In this document: piece by piece, positions 1 through 8,685 of the stretch
Layout of the letters: every line of letters starts with the position of its first letter
Numbering within the stretch: position 1 is the stretch's first letter
DNA from: Verrucomicrobiota bacterium
Lineage (GTDB): Bacteria; Verrucomicrobiota; Verrucomicrobiia; Verrucomicrobiales; Akkermansiaceae
Direction of reading: 5' to 3'
NCBI GenBank assembly: GCA_004293445.1
Contig: RDYP01000003.1
Location: 124,001 to 188,000, forward strand
Length of the DNA: 64,000 nt
Program-made: the position numbers and the translations under genes
The notes under the pieces: generated by a model
The model's database searches: none
Told to the model about the DNA's origin: nothing
Seen by the model: the letters and a program-made list of their open reading frames with translations, nothing else

Positions 1-63
1 AAAAAATCCAGCATTATCCACGACGGCGTCGCAGCGAGCGATTCGCGCTGTCATGGATTTTTC

Positions 64-270
64 TTAGCGGGAAGTCGCGAGCGCCATCCGCAAGCGGCCG
101 ACCGCCACCTGAAGCGCAAGCATGATGCTTTCGCGGGTGGTCACGTCTTCAATGTATTCGAGCTTGTTGACCAGGGTGACGGACGCTTTGTCGCAGGTCC
201 GGCAGAAAAATGCCAAGCATCCAGTCGCAAGCAGGCTCAGGGGGTTGCTCCATAGAACAACGCCTCCCAA
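64..270 (-). CDS. Small hypothetical protein (68 aa)
   Basis: I do not recognise this protein. The frame opens with a TTG codon and has a hydrophobic N-terminal stretch (about residues 4-23, with two cysteines), followed by a short amphipathic tail. It is divergent from the gene at 342 across an AT-rich spacer that could hold promoters for both. No Shine-Dalgarno site is visible and there is no family support. The frame is only a little longer than chance would give in this GC-rich sequence, so it may not be real. Confidence 0.3.
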   Translation of the reverse strand: MGGVVLWSNPLSLLATGCLAFFCRTCDKASVTLVNKLEYIEDVTTRESIMLALQVAVGRLRMALATSR

Positions 271-341
271 TGGGGATTTAGCCTATTTATGCCTTTAAAA
301 ATGATCAAATATGTCATTCTAGCTGGTCTTCATCGGCCGAA

Positions 342-1007
342 ATGAATTTCTCGGGGCCTGTGAGCGAAACCCAAGAAAATCCGGAACCAGTGCTTCGCTC
401 TCAACCAAGTGAATTGAGCTCGTTCGGTTCCCTACCCAAGTCAAAGAACAAACAGAGGCCAGCTAAAAACGAATTCGATTTTGACGACATTATTCAATCC
501 ATGGAGGCTGATCTCGGCCCGGATTTCAGACTACCACCGCAGACTTTTGAAAATCAGCAAACTCGCTCAAAAAAAGAGCCAGATGTATTGAGGGTGGAGC
601 CTAGCGAGCACAGAGCTACGGCGCGCCAAGATGGTACGATCGATCACAAAAAAACACCAAAGGGCGGCGAAAAAACGCGCAAAACTGTATCTGATCCTTG
701 GAGAATCAACCGGTTCATGGATCTTTGGTCGTTTTTCGGCCCAATGCTGACCTGCCTATTCGCAACACAGCTTTACACCGGCTTCATGCTCAGTCGATTC
801 CTCAAAAAACGACGATTGCTCCCGGAAAATTTAGACCTTTATCAGACCACGCCCACGATCGGTGTTTTACTCGCGTTCACTAGTTGCCTAGCGCTCCGCA
901 CTTTTCGCGGACGCCATTATGAGAATTTTGCACCAATCCTAATCATCCTCATAGCCATTAGCGCGATCTCCGCTTTCTTGCTCTATTTGGCTCTAGATGT
1001 GATTTAG
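342..1007 (+). CDS. Hypothetical protein with C-terminal membrane helices (221 aa)
   Basis: Unknown function. Residues 1-120 are hydrophilic, charged and low in complexity, probably a disordered cytoplasmic part. The C-terminal ~95 residues contain three hydrophobic stretches (around WSFFGPMLTCLFATQLYTGF, TIGVLLAFTSCLAL and FAPILIILIAISAISAFLLY) that look like transmembrane helices. Codon use is visibly more AT-rich than in the surrounding genes, which may mean recent acquisition or low expression. The ATG at 342 is the first start after the AT-rich spacer. The gene stands alone. Confidence 0.6.
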   Translation: MNFSGPVSETQENPEPVLRSQPSELSSFGSLPKSKNKQRPAKNEFDFDDIIQSMEADLGPDFRLPPQTFENQQTRSKKEPDVLRVEPSEHRATARQDGTIDHKKTPKGGEKTRKTVSDPWRINRFMDLWSFFGPMLTCLFATQLYTGFMLSRFLKKRRLLPENLDLYQTTPTIGVLLAFTSCLALRTFRGRHYENFAPILIILIAISAISAFLLYLALDVI

Positions 1008-1462
1008 AACGAGGCTTTGAGGGTCAGTATTACCAAAGCGTGGAAAATGCCAAGCATACCGTCGTATCGGCTTATGCAACAAACTGAAAATGAACTGGAT
1101 GAGGGTATGGTCGGGCTTAGGGCAGGTCTGGGCTTTGTGAGGTGGGGGCGGGTCTTTTTGGGTAGAGTTGCGCCGGTTTCCAACGATGGCACCGGAAACG
1201 ACACGCGGGGGTTTCCCGGAAGGCGGATGCGTCGCAGCGACATGGCCACGCCGCCCTCCCGAAAACAGCTGCGCGTTATTTCCAGCGATCCCTGCTCTAC
1301 CCGCCTCTGCTGCATCAGACGCCACGCACAGCTCACCCACCCCGGAGATGAGAGAATTGCAGCCGAGGTCGGCGGATTCTCCATAAGGAGAAGCCAGACA
1401 CGAAAAGAGCGCAACTTGCGAAGTGGCGCTCTTCTCGGCTTGGGAAGTTCGGCGATGCGGTC
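1008..1462. other. Spacer without a recognisable gene
   Basis: Several overlapping open frames exist on both strands here, but none shows a recognisable domain, a start context or protein-like composition. The only clear signal is the inverted repeat at 1403-1436, which serves the leu genes. Confidence 0.5.
1403..1436 (-). terminator. Rho-independent terminator after leuD
   Basis: AAGAGCGC and GCGCTCTT form the base of a stem that continues through ACTT/AAGT after one mismatch, closing on a GCG loop. Read on the minus strand the stem is followed by a short T run. It lies about 30 bases downstream of the leuD stop. Confidence 0.7.
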
Positions 1463-2065
1463 TCAGGCGTAATGCAGCTCCTTGGCCTTGGCCGCGATCT
1501 CGCTTTCGCGGTCGAGGAGCTCCTGGATCGGATCCCAGCGACCGGCAACCAGGGCGTCGCGGGCGGATTCGGCGATGTTCAAGGCGAAGTCCAGACCGGT
1601 GGATGAGCGAACGCGCTTATTGACCAGATCGATGCTGATTTCCACCGAAGGATCGGCCTCAACTGCTTGGCGCAGCTGGTCGATCTCGCCGGCGCTGAGC
1701 GTCACGCAGGGCATGGCGAGGGTGGTCGAGTTGCCAAAGAAGATCTCGGCGAAGGACTCGGCGATCACCGCGCGGAAGCCATACTTCGCGAGCGATTGCG
1801 GAGCGTGCTCGCGAGACGAACCGCAGCCGAAATTCACGCCGGCCAGCAAGATGCTTGCCTGGCTGAAGCGGTCATCGTTCAGCGGGTGATCGGTCTTTTC
1901 TCCCGTGTCGGGATTGAAGCGGACATCGTAGAACGCGAACTCGCCGAGACCGTCGAAGGTCACGCATTTCATGAAGCGTGCCGGAATGATGCGGTCGGTA
2001 TCGATGTCGGCGCCGGGGATGAAGACGGCGCGGCCGGAAACGGTGGTGACTTTTTCGAGGGCCAT
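1463..2065 (-). CDS. leuD: 3-isopropylmalate dehydratase small subunit
   Basis: LeuD pairs with LeuC to isomerise 2-isopropylmalate to 3-isopropylmalate in leucine biosynthesis, in the cytoplasm. At 200 residues it has the normal length. It shows the family landmarks near the N-terminus (GADIDTDRIIPARF) and the swivelling-domain motif NFGCGSSREHAP around residue 80. The gene follows leuC after 31 bases on the same strand and ends just before a good terminator, so leuCD is a two-gene transcript. The ATG at 2065 is the natural start because MALEKVTTVSGRAVFIPG matches the family N-terminus. Confidence 0.95.
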   Translation of the reverse strand: MALEKVTTVSGRAVFIPGADIDTDRIIPARFMKCVTFDGLGEFAFYDVRFNPDTGEKTDHPLNDDRFSQASILLAGVNFGCGSSREHAPQSLAKYGFRAVIAESFAEIFFGNSTTLAMPCVTLSAGEIDQLRQAVEADPSVEISIDLVNKRVRSSTGLDFALNIAESARDALVAGRWDPIQELLDRESEIAAKAKELHYA

Positions 2066-2096
2066 GGGAAATCAGAGGAAGAGGACGGAAAGATCG

Positions 2097-3521
2097 TCAG
2101 GCGACGGCGGATTGGGACTCGAGCTCGAAGAGTTCGCGAGCGTCGGCGATGTGGCCCTTGATGGCGGCGGCAGCGACCATGACGGGCGACATCAGGACCG
2201 TGCGGCCGGTCGGGGATCCTTGGCGGCCCTTGAAATTGCGGTTCGAAGAAGACGCGCAGAGCTGGTCGCCGACAAGTTTGTCGGGATTCATCGCGAGACA
2301 CATCGAGCAACCGGCACCGCGCCACTCGAAGCCGGCGGCGGTGAAGATTTTATCGATCCCTTCCTGCTCGCACTGGTGGGCGACGATCTGCGAACCGGGG
2401 ACCACGATCGCTTTCACGCCGGGGGCGACGTGGTGGCCGCCGATGTATCTGGCGACCTCGCGGAAATCGGAGAGGCGGCCATTGGTGCAGGAACCGATGA
2501 AGGCGACGTCGATCTTCACGCCCTGAATCGGGGTGCCAGCGGGCAGCTTCATGTAGGCAAGAGCCTCGTCGATGCTGGCCTTTTCCAAAGGCGTCGCCGC
2601 TTGCGCAGGATCGGGGATGTTTTCGGAAATCGCGATGCCTTGGTCGGGCGAGATACCCCAAGTGACGGTGGGCTCGATGCTGGCGGCGTCGATTTTCACG
2701 ATGTCATCGTAGACCGCATCCGCATCGGAAGCGAAGGACAGCCAGCGGGCGGCGGTCGCATCGAAGTCGGTCATATCGACATGCGGACGGCCGTGGAGGT
2801 AGGCGACGGTCTTGGCGTCGGGATTGACGTAGCCGCAGCGGGCACCGCCTTCGATGGCCATGTTGCAGACGGTCATGCGCTCTTCCATCGACATCTCGTC
2901 GAAGACGTTGCCGGCGTATTCGTAGGCGAAGCCGATGCCGCCCTTCGCGCCGAGCAGGCGGATGATGTGGAGGGTCACGTCCTTCGCGTAAACGCCGGGG
3001 CGGAGCTTGCCGGTCACCTCGATACGGCGAACCTTCAGCGGCTCCATTGCCATGGTCTGGGTGGCCAAGACATCGCGCACTTGAGTGGTGCCGATGCCGA
3101 AAGCGATGGCACCGAAGGCACCGTGGGTAGCGGTATGGGAGTCGCCGCAAGCGATGGTGGTGCCGGGCTGGGTGATGCCCTGCTCGGGCCCGACGACGTG
3201 GACGATGCCCTGCTTGCCGGAGGCAAGGTCGAAATAGGTGACGCCGAAATCATCGGCATTCTTCCGCAGCGCCTGCATCATTTCCGCGGCGAGGGGGTCT
3301 TGGGGAGCGTCCTGATCGATGGTCGGGACGATGTGATCGACGGTGGCGAAGGTGCGCTGCGGGAATTTCACGGTCAGTCCGAGATCGCGGAGCATCCCGA
3401 AGGCCTGCGGCGAAGTGACCTCATGGATGAGGTGCGTACCGATGAAAAGTTGCGTGCGGCCGTCGGCCAGTGTGCCCACGGTGTGAGCGTCCCAGACTTT
3501 TTGATAGAGGCTTTTGCCCAT
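2097..3521 (-). CDS. leuC: 3-isopropylmalate dehydratase large subunit
   Basis: LeuC is the [4Fe-4S] aconitase-type catalytic subunit of isopropylmalate isomerase. The protein is 474 residues, the usual size, and begins [13 protein letters not shown] like other bacterial LeuC. The cluster-binding cysteines are visible in the motifs FIGSCTNGR and [13 protein letters not shown], and the substrate motif [13 protein letters not shown] is intact. It is the first gene of the leuCD pair. No leader peptide rich in leucine codons was seen upstream, so attenuation control is not supported. Confidence 0.97.
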   Translation of the reverse strand: MGKSLYQKVWDAHTVGTLADGRTQLFIGTHLIHEVTSPQAFGMLRDLGLTVKFPQRTFATVDHIVPTIDQDAPQDPLAAEMMQALRKNADDFGVTYFDLASGKQGIVHVVGPEQGITQPGTTIACGDSHTATHGAFGAIAFGIGTTQVRDVLATQTMAMEPLKVRRIEVTGKLRPGVYAKDVTLHIIRLLGAKGGIGFAYEYAGNVFDEMSMEERMTVCNMAIEGGARCGYVNPDAKTVAYLHGRPHVDMTDFDATAARWLSFASDADAVYDDIVKIDAASIEPTVTWGISPDQGIAISENIPDPAQAATPLEKASIDEALAYMKLPAGTPIQGVKIDVAFIGSCTNGRLSDFREVARYIGGHHVAPGVKAIVVPGSQIVAHQCEQEGIDKIFTAAGFEWRGAGCSMCLAMNPDKLVGDQLCASSSNRNFKGRQGSPTGRTVLMSPVMVAAAAIKGHIADARELFELESQSAVA

Positions 3522-3615
3522 GGTTCGAACGCCGGGTTGGGCGGCGGGCGGGCAAATTGGGTCAGCGGCGGCGGATTGTCAAAGCGCGATCAAGCAGGAA
3601 TCGCAGGGGAAACGC

Positions 3616-3858
3616 TCAAAGGAGCTGGTAGTAAAGAAGCCAAATGAAGCCCGCGAAGGCGAGAATGCCGAGAACGATGGCCCATTTGATGCCCGACTTT
3701 TGCGACTTGCTGAGGATGGGGCTGCTACTGCTGCGACTCCGTGAGCGCCGGCGGGTTCCGCCAACCCAAGTCGCCCAACCATCCTGATCTTCCTCACGGA
3801 AGCGATGGTAATGCCGCCTCGTCGGCTGGAAAGGTGGCCTTGAATCCGTATTTTTCAT
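3616..3858 (-). CDS. Small protein with one C-terminal membrane anchor (80 aa)
   Basis: Unknown function. Residues 1-55 are basic and rich in Arg and Ser (RRRSRSRSSSS). The last 22 residues (IKWAIVLGILAFAGFIWLLYY) form a single transmembrane helix, so this is a tail-anchored protein. An AGGA motif sits eight bases before the ATG at 3858, one of the better ribosome sites in the window, and supports the start. It is on the same strand as leuC but 94 bases upstream of it, so it could be co-transcribed. Confidence 0.6.
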   Translation of the reverse strand: MKNTDSRPPFQPTRRHYHRFREEDQDGWATWVGGTRRRSRSRSSSSPILSKSQKSGIKWAIVLGILAFAGFIWLLYYQLL

Positions 3859-3924
3859 TTAATTCCTGCGTCTCCTAGCCGCTTTGTGACTGAACGCAAC
3901 CGAGGAATTCCAGAAATCGGGTCA

Positions 3925-3958
3925 CAAAAAACCCCGCGCCGGAAAAACCGGGCGGGGC
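3925..3958 (-). terminator. Rho-independent terminator of the 58-aa lipoprotein gene
   Basis: A GC-rich inverted repeat (CCCCGCGCCGG / CCGGGCGGGG around an A5 loop) is followed on the minus strand by six T residues. It lies about 30 bases after the stop codon of the small lipoprotein gene. A second, smaller palindrome (ATCGTTC-GG-GAACGAT) overlaps that stop codon. Confidence 0.85.
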
Positions 3959-3989
3959 GAAGTGAAATCGGAAGATCGTTCGGGAACGA

Positions 3990-4166
3990 TTACTTGGCGT
4001 CGTCGATTTCGATTTCCGGAGCCTCCTGAACTTCGGGAGCATTGGGGATCTCCTGGAACTTTGGCAGGGGGCGGAGTCGATTCGCCTTGGGCTCGCCCGT
4101 GCAGCAGCAGGAGACGGAAGCAAACGCAAAGGCGGACAGGCAGATGGCAGCGATGACGCGGAACAT
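3990..4166 (-). CDS. Tiny lipoprotein (58 aa)
   Basis: The translation starts MFRVIAAICLSAFAFASVSC and continues with two more cysteines, a standard lipoprotein signal peptide with the acylated Cys at about residue 20. The mature part is about 38 residues, first Pro/Lys-rich and then strongly acidic (EIEIDDAK at the end). It resembles the small lipoprotein at 4301 only in its signal and Cys-Cys start. Its own terminator follows, so it is probably a single-gene unit. No function is known. Confidence 0.65.
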   Translation of the reverse strand: MFRVIAAICLSAFAFASVSCCCTGEPKANRLRPLPKFQEIPNAPEVQEAPEIEIDDAK

Positions 4167-4226
4167 GGTGTGAGTAGAATGAGGATTTTTGGTTTTCGCG
4201 AGAAAAATGAACGCGGTTGAAAACTA

Positions 4227-4254
4227 CAGGGTGGAGCGCCTGCGCGTCCACCCT
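4227..4254 (-). terminator. Probable terminator of the 40-aa lipoprotein gene
   Basis: GGGTGGA and TCCACCC pair as a seven-base stem with an eleven-base loop. On the minus strand this is followed by a short T-rich stretch (TAGTTTTC), about 45 bases beyond the stop codon of the gene at 4301. Confidence 0.55.
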
Positions 4255-4300
4255 GAGTCAGGTCATGAAACGGTTTTCCGGATCATGAGGCTAGGGCCTC

Positions 4301-4423
4301 TCACTTGGCGGGAGCGACGTAGGCGGGCGTTGGACCCGCGTCCGAGGGCGCGTTGCAGCAGGAAGTCGCAAGAAATGAAGCGGCGGCGGCGGCGCTCAAG
4401 GAGACGATTTTGAGGAGTTTCAT
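4301..4423 (-). CDS. Tiny lipoprotein (40 aa)
   Basis: The translation starts MKLLKIVSLSAAAAASFLAT followed by Ser-Cys-Cys, a clear lipoprotein signal peptide with the lipid-bearing cysteine at residue 22. The mature part is only about 19 residues, rich in Pro and Ala. The ATG at 4423 is the only start that gives a clean signal. Such very short secreted lipoproteins recur in this window (3990, 60632) and in this phylum. Its function is unknown. Confidence 0.6.
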   Translation of the reverse strand: MKLLKIVSLSAAAAASFLATSCCNAPSDAGPTPAYVAPAK

Positions 4424-4620
4424 GATATTAGGTTCGGTTGCGTGGATGGTCGGGACGGAAACACGGTATCTCCGTTCATCGTGAAAACTAAGATTCCCGC
4501 CCCTTGGCGCAAGGTGAAAAGGCGTTCTTGCCAGAACCCTCACATGGGAAAATCGAAGCGGCGGGAATCGACGCGGTCCCAGTCCGTGGCCGAGCGCGGC
4601 CGCCTTCAGGGCAGCACCAC

Positions 4621-5529
4621 CTATCCGGGCTTGGTGAAATAGCCGCGCTGCTTGTCGGAGATGGGTAAGCCGAGCTTTTCCATCGCTTCCAGCATGTCTT
4701 CCCAGACCGCGCGCTTGTCGCTGTTTCCCGAGGTGCCGCGGAGCAGGTAGGCCGGGTGATAGGTAACGCGGACCGGGATGCCTTCGAAGTCGTGCCAGCG
4801 TCCGCGCATGGCGGCGACGGCTCCGGACAAACCGAGCAGGCCCTCCGCCGCACTGGCACCTAGAGCGATGATGCAGCTGGGACGCAAGACGCTGATCTCG
4901 GCGCGGACGAAGGGCAGCCAGCAGGCCATTTCCTCGGGGGTCGGCTTGCGGTTGTTGGTCGTCTGACCGGGCGAGGCCGGGCGGCATTTGACGAGGTTGG
5001 AAATGTAAACCTGCGAGCGGTCGAGACCCATGGCGCGGAGGATATCATCGAGCTTTTGCCCGGCGGGTCCGGCGAAGGGAGTGCCTTGCTGTTCCTCGTG
5101 ATAGCCGGGGGCTTCTCCGAGCAGCATCAAGCGGGCCGCGGGGTCACCGGCGGAGAATACGAGACGATCCCGCAAGGTCCCAAGCTGGCGAGCGGGAGCC
5201 CAGTGCGCCGCCTGCTCGGCGAGGGCGGCGATTTTTTCCGCGGGGCCGCCGAGGCTTGGCACGGCGATCCGGGCGGGCGAAGCGGATGCGGGCGACGACA
5301 CCGGAGCGCTCGAAGCCATCGGCATGCGTGATGCGGAAGGCGCGGCAGCGGCAGAGGCGCTCGGTGCGGCGGGCCGAGGAGATGGAGCCGCAGAGGGCTT
5401 GGCGACACGGGCGCGGCGATGGAGTTCGCGCAGCACTTCCTTGGCTTGGTCGTCGAGATGGACATTCCTGACGCCACGGGCTTCCTCCGCGCGGAGGAAA
5501 TCGAGGAGGCTATCGACCGGTCGCATCAC
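4621..5529 (-). CDS. Family 4-type uracil-DNA glycosylase, divergent Fe-S site
   Basis: This is a base-excision repair enzyme of the UDG family 4/5 superfamily, removing uracil from DNA. The catalytic domain occupies about residues 95-295. Visible motifs are GEAPG at 138-142, the PFAGPAG loop, and HPAYLLR at 258-264. An Ala/Ser/Pro-rich linker (about 43-90) separates it from a short N-terminal helical part. Family 4 enzymes bind a [4Fe-4S] cluster through four cysteines. Here Cys182 (KCRPA) and Cys203 (MACW) remain, but the N-terminal Cys-x-x-Cys is replaced by the region around HWAPAR at 109-114. The spacing to the upstream pump gene is 92 bases. Confidence 0.85.
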   Translation of the reverse strand: MMRPVDSLLDFLRAEEARGVRNVHLDDQAKEVLRELHRRARVAKPSAAPSPRPAAPSASAAAAPSASRMPMASSAPVSSPASASPARIAVPSLGGPAEKIAALAEQAAHWAPARQLGTLRDRLVFSAGDPAARLMLLGEAPGYHEEQQGTPFAGPAGQKLDDILRAMGLDRSQVYISNLVKCRPASPGQTTNNRKPTPEEMACWLPFVRAEISVLRPSCIIALGASAAEGLLGLSGAVAAMRGRWHDFEGIPVRVTYHPAYLLRGTSGNSDKRAVWEDMLEAMEKLGLPISDKQRGYFTKPG

Positions 5530-5621
5530 GGGGGCAGCATAGGAAGACGGATGGACTTGCGCAATGCCGCTGTGGAGCGACCCGAAAGGGCGGGGTCTTT
5601 TGCCGGGGACTGCGGGAGGGA

Positions 5622-8600
5622 TCAGGCGCTGGCGATTTTACGATCGCGCGAGAAGAGGGCATAAACGGCGGGAACCACGAAGAGGGTCAGGATGCCGGAA
5701 AAGATCAGGCCACCGACGACCGCGATGCCGAGCGATTGCCGCGAGCCAGCCGAAGCGCCCAGCGAAAGGGCGATCGGCAGGATGCCGAGAATGGTCGAGA
5801 GGCTGGTCATCAGGATCGGCCGCAATCGGGAAACCGAGGCGTCGAGCACGGCATCGAGCTTTCCTAAGCCCTGTTCCTTCCGCTGGTTGGCGAACTCGAC
5901 GATCAGGATGCCGTTCTTGGTGACCAGACCGACCAGCATGATGATGCCGATTTGCGAGAAGACGTTCAGGGTCTGTCCGCAGAGGTGAAGGGTCAGCAGG
6001 GCACCGGCGAGCGAGAGCGGAACGGTCAGGATGATGATGAGGGGGTCGATGAAGCTTTCGAACTGCGCGGCGAGAACGAGGTAGATGATGACCAGCGCCA
6101 GCAGGAAGGCGAAGAGCAGGCTGGAAGAGCTTTCGGCAAAGTCGCGCGACTGCCCAGCGAGGGTGCTGCGGAAGCCGGTTGGCAGGATTTCCGCAGCGAT
6201 GCGGTCGAGCTCGGCGATGCCATCGCCCAGAGTGCTGCCCGGCGCGGGCGAGCCTTGGATCGTGGCGGAGACGGAGCGATTGAAACGGAAGATCGCGGCC
6301 GGGCTGGCGGATTCCTCGAAGGAAACCAGATTATCGAGCGAAACCATTTCGCCGGTCTTCGTCGGGACGAAGAGTTTCTTCAGATCGCCGGGATCGTTGC
6401 GATCCTGACGCTGCATTTGACCGATCACCTGGTACTGGCGGCCGTCCTTGAGAAAGTAGCCGAAGCGGCGCCCGGAATAGGCGAACTCTAGGGTGCGGGC
6501 GATTTGCTCGACCGAGATCCCCATTTCCGCGGCTTTGCGGCGGTCGATCGAGATGACGCCTTCCGGGCGGTTCACCTTGAGGTCCGCGTCGATCTGTTTC
6601 AGCAGCGGGCTCTTGTTGGCGGCGTCGAGGAACTTCGGCAGGACATCGATCAGCGCGGCGAGGCTCGGCGCTTGAAGAACATAGGACAGCGGCTGTCCGG
6701 CACGGCGGTCGCCGATGGTGGGCGGCTGGGTGGCAAAGGCGCGGACACCGGTGAAGGCGTTGAGCTCTTGGAGGACCTTGCCGTGGATCTCGGCTTGGCT
6801 GCGGTCCCGTTCTTCCGGTGGAACCAGATAGATGTTCTGCACTGCCGTATTCGCCTCGGTCCGGCCGAAGCCGCCCATGATGGTGAAGGTGCGATAGGTT
6901 TCGGGGATGCCTTCCTCGACGTAGGTCGCGATCTTATCCATCCAGCTCTCGGTGAATTCGTAGCTCGAGCCTTCGGGCGCCGTAACGTTGACGCGGATGT
7001 TCTCGCGGTCTTCCAGCGGGGCGAGTTCGCGGGGCAGTGACTTGCCGAGCCAGCCGATAAGCAGCGCATTGCCGGCGAGGATGAGCAGGGCGGCCCAGCG
7101 GAAGCGGAGGAACATCCGCAGCGAGCCGCGGTAAGCGCCACCGAGAAAGACGAAGAATGGCTCCGTCGTGCGGTGAAACCAGCCGGGCTGATGGCGCTTG
7201 AGGAGGTAGCGGCACATCATCGGCGATAACGTCAGCGCGACGAAAGCGGAGACCAGCACGCAGCCGGCGAGGGTGATGCCGAATTCGCGGAACAGCCGAC
7301 CCGTCAGGCCTTGCAGGAAGATGATCGGCAGGAAGACCGCGGCAAGGGCGACGGTGGTGGAAATCACCGCGAAGTGGATTTCCCGCGAGCCTTTCACCGC
7401 GGCCTCCAGCGGTGGCATGCCGGACTCGATCTTGCTGTAGATGTTCTCCAGCACCACGATGGCGTCGTCACAGACCAGGCCGATCGCGAGCACGATGGCG
7501 ATCAGCGTGAGCACGTTGATCGAAAAGCCGGCGACATACATGATGAAGAAGCCGGCGACGATGCTGACGGGGATCGCGATCACTGGGATCAGCGTCGAGC
7601 GCCAGTCGCGCAGGAAGAGGAAAATGATCAACGCCACCAAGCAGAAGGCGATCAACAGAGTCTCCTCCACCTCTGCGACCGAGCGGCGGACGAAGCGGGT
7701 GAAGTCGTAGCCGATCTCCGCGGTGATGTCCGCGGGCAGCTCCTTGCGCACGTCTTCGAGGCGCTTGTAGAACTCATCGGCGATCGCGATGGCGTTGGTG
7801 TTCGGCTGCGGGATGACGGCGACGCCGATGCTGTAGACGCCGTCGCGCTTGACCCCGGTGCGCAGGTTTTCCGCGCCGAGCTCGGCGTGGCCGATGTCGC
7901 GGAAGTGGATCTGGCGGCCACCCTCCTCCTTGATGATGAGATTTTCGAAGTCCGCCGCCGTGTTCAGCCGACCGAGCGTGCGCAGCGACATCTCGGTCGC
8001 GCTGCCTTCCAGCCGACCGCTGGGAAGATCGACATTCTGGGCATCGAGCGCTGTCTGCACATCAAGCGGTGTCAGGCCGTGGACCGCCAGCTTCACCGGG
8101 TCCATCCAGAGTCGCATCGCGTAGCGCTTCTCGCCGAAAATGCGAACGGATGAGACGCCGGGAATCGTTTCCATCCGCTCGCGCACCAGGCGATCGGCAA
8201 GGTCGCTGACCTCGAGGATACCGCGCTGATCGCTGCGCATCGAAAGAAAGAGGATGGGGCTGGAATCCGCATCCGCCTTCTCGACGACCGGCGGATTCGC
8301 ATCGACCGGCAGGGTGCGGAGAGCGCGCGCGACCCGATCGCGGACATCGTTCGCCGCGGCGTCGAGGTCGGTATCGAGGGTGAACTCGACGGTGATGGTC
8401 GAGCGTTCCTCGCGGGACTCCGAGGCGATGGTGCGGATGCCGGCGATGCCGTTGATCACGGCTTCCAGCGGCTCGGTGATCTGGGAGGCGATGACCTCGG
8501 GATTCGCGCCGGGATACTGGGTCTGGATGGTAACGATCGGAGGATCGACGGCGGGATATTCGCGCACACCGAGAAAGCTGAAGCCGGTGATACCGAAAAG

Positions 8601-8666
8601 GACGATGACGAGCGACATCACCGTGGCGAGCACGGGGCGCTGGATGCTGGTTTCGGCGAGGCTCAC
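5622..8666 (-). CDS. RND multidrug efflux transporter, AcrB/MexB-like (HAE1 type)
   Basis: This inner-membrane proton antiporter would pump drugs or other amphiphiles in a tripartite complex. Its 1014 residues and twelve-helix layout with two large periplasmic loops match the family. The N-terminus (MSLAETSIQRPVLATVMSL) is typical. The proton-relay aspartates are visible in GLVCDDAIVVLEN in TM4, and the relay lysine is in GLVTKNGILIVEFANQ in TM10. The adaptor gene lies 19 bases upstream on the same strand, so the two form an operon. No outer-membrane TolC gene is adjacent, so a channel must be borrowed from elsewhere. Confidence 0.95.
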   Translation of the reverse strand: MSLAETSIQRPVLATVMSLVIVLFGITGFSFLGVREYPAVDPPIVTIQTQYPGANPEVIASQITEPLEAVINGIAGIRTIASESREERSTITVEFTLDTDLDAAANDVRDRVARALRTLPVDANPPVVEKADADSSPILFLSMRSDQRGILEVSDLADRLVRERMETIPGVSSVRIFGEKRYAMRLWMDPVKLAVHGLTPLDVQTALDAQNVDLPSGRLEGSATEMSLRTLGRLNTAADFENLIIKEEGGRQIHFRDIGHAELGAENLRTGVKRDGVYSIGVAVIPQPNTNAIAIADEFYKRLEDVRKELPADITAEIGYDFTRFVRRSVAEVEETLLIAFCLVALIIFLFLRDWRSTLIPVIAIPVSIVAGFFIMYVAGFSINVLTLIAIVLAIGLVCDDAIVVLENIYSKIESGMPPLEAAVKGSREIHFAVISTTVALAAVFLPIIFLQGLTGRLFREFGITLAGCVLVSAFVALTLSPMMCRYLLKRHQPGWFHRTTEPFFVFLGGAYRGSLRMFLRFRWAALLILAGNALLIGWLGKSLPRELAPLEDRENIRVNVTAPEGSSYEFTESWMDKIATYVEEGIPETYRTFTIMGGFGRTEANTAVQNIYLVPPEERDRSQAEIHGKVLQELNAFTGVRAFATQPPTIGDRRAGQPLSYVLQAPSLAALIDVLPKFLDAANKSPLLKQIDADLKVNRPEGVISIDRRKAAEMGISVEQIARTLEFAYSGRRFGYFLKDGRQYQVIGQMQRQDRNDPGDLKKLFVPTKTGEMVSLDNLVSFEESASPAAIFRFNRSVSATIQGSPAPGSTLGDGIAELDRIAAEILPTGFRSTLAGQSRDFAESSSSLLFAFLLALVIIYLVLAAQFESFIDPLIIILTVPLSLAGALLTLHLCGQTLNVFSQIGIIMLVGLVTKNGILIVEFANQRKEQGLGKLDAVLDASVSRLRPILMTSLSTILGILPIALSLGASAGSRQSLGIAVVGGLIFSGILTLFVVPAVYALFSRDRKIASA

Positions 8667-8685
8667 GCGGCGATCGGGTTGGAAA

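Noticed and set aside
1971-3647. Long plus-strand frame opposite leuC-leuD
   Set aside because: It is antisense to two well-supported enzymes and has the Gly/Asp-rich composition expected of a shadow frame in GC-rich DNA.
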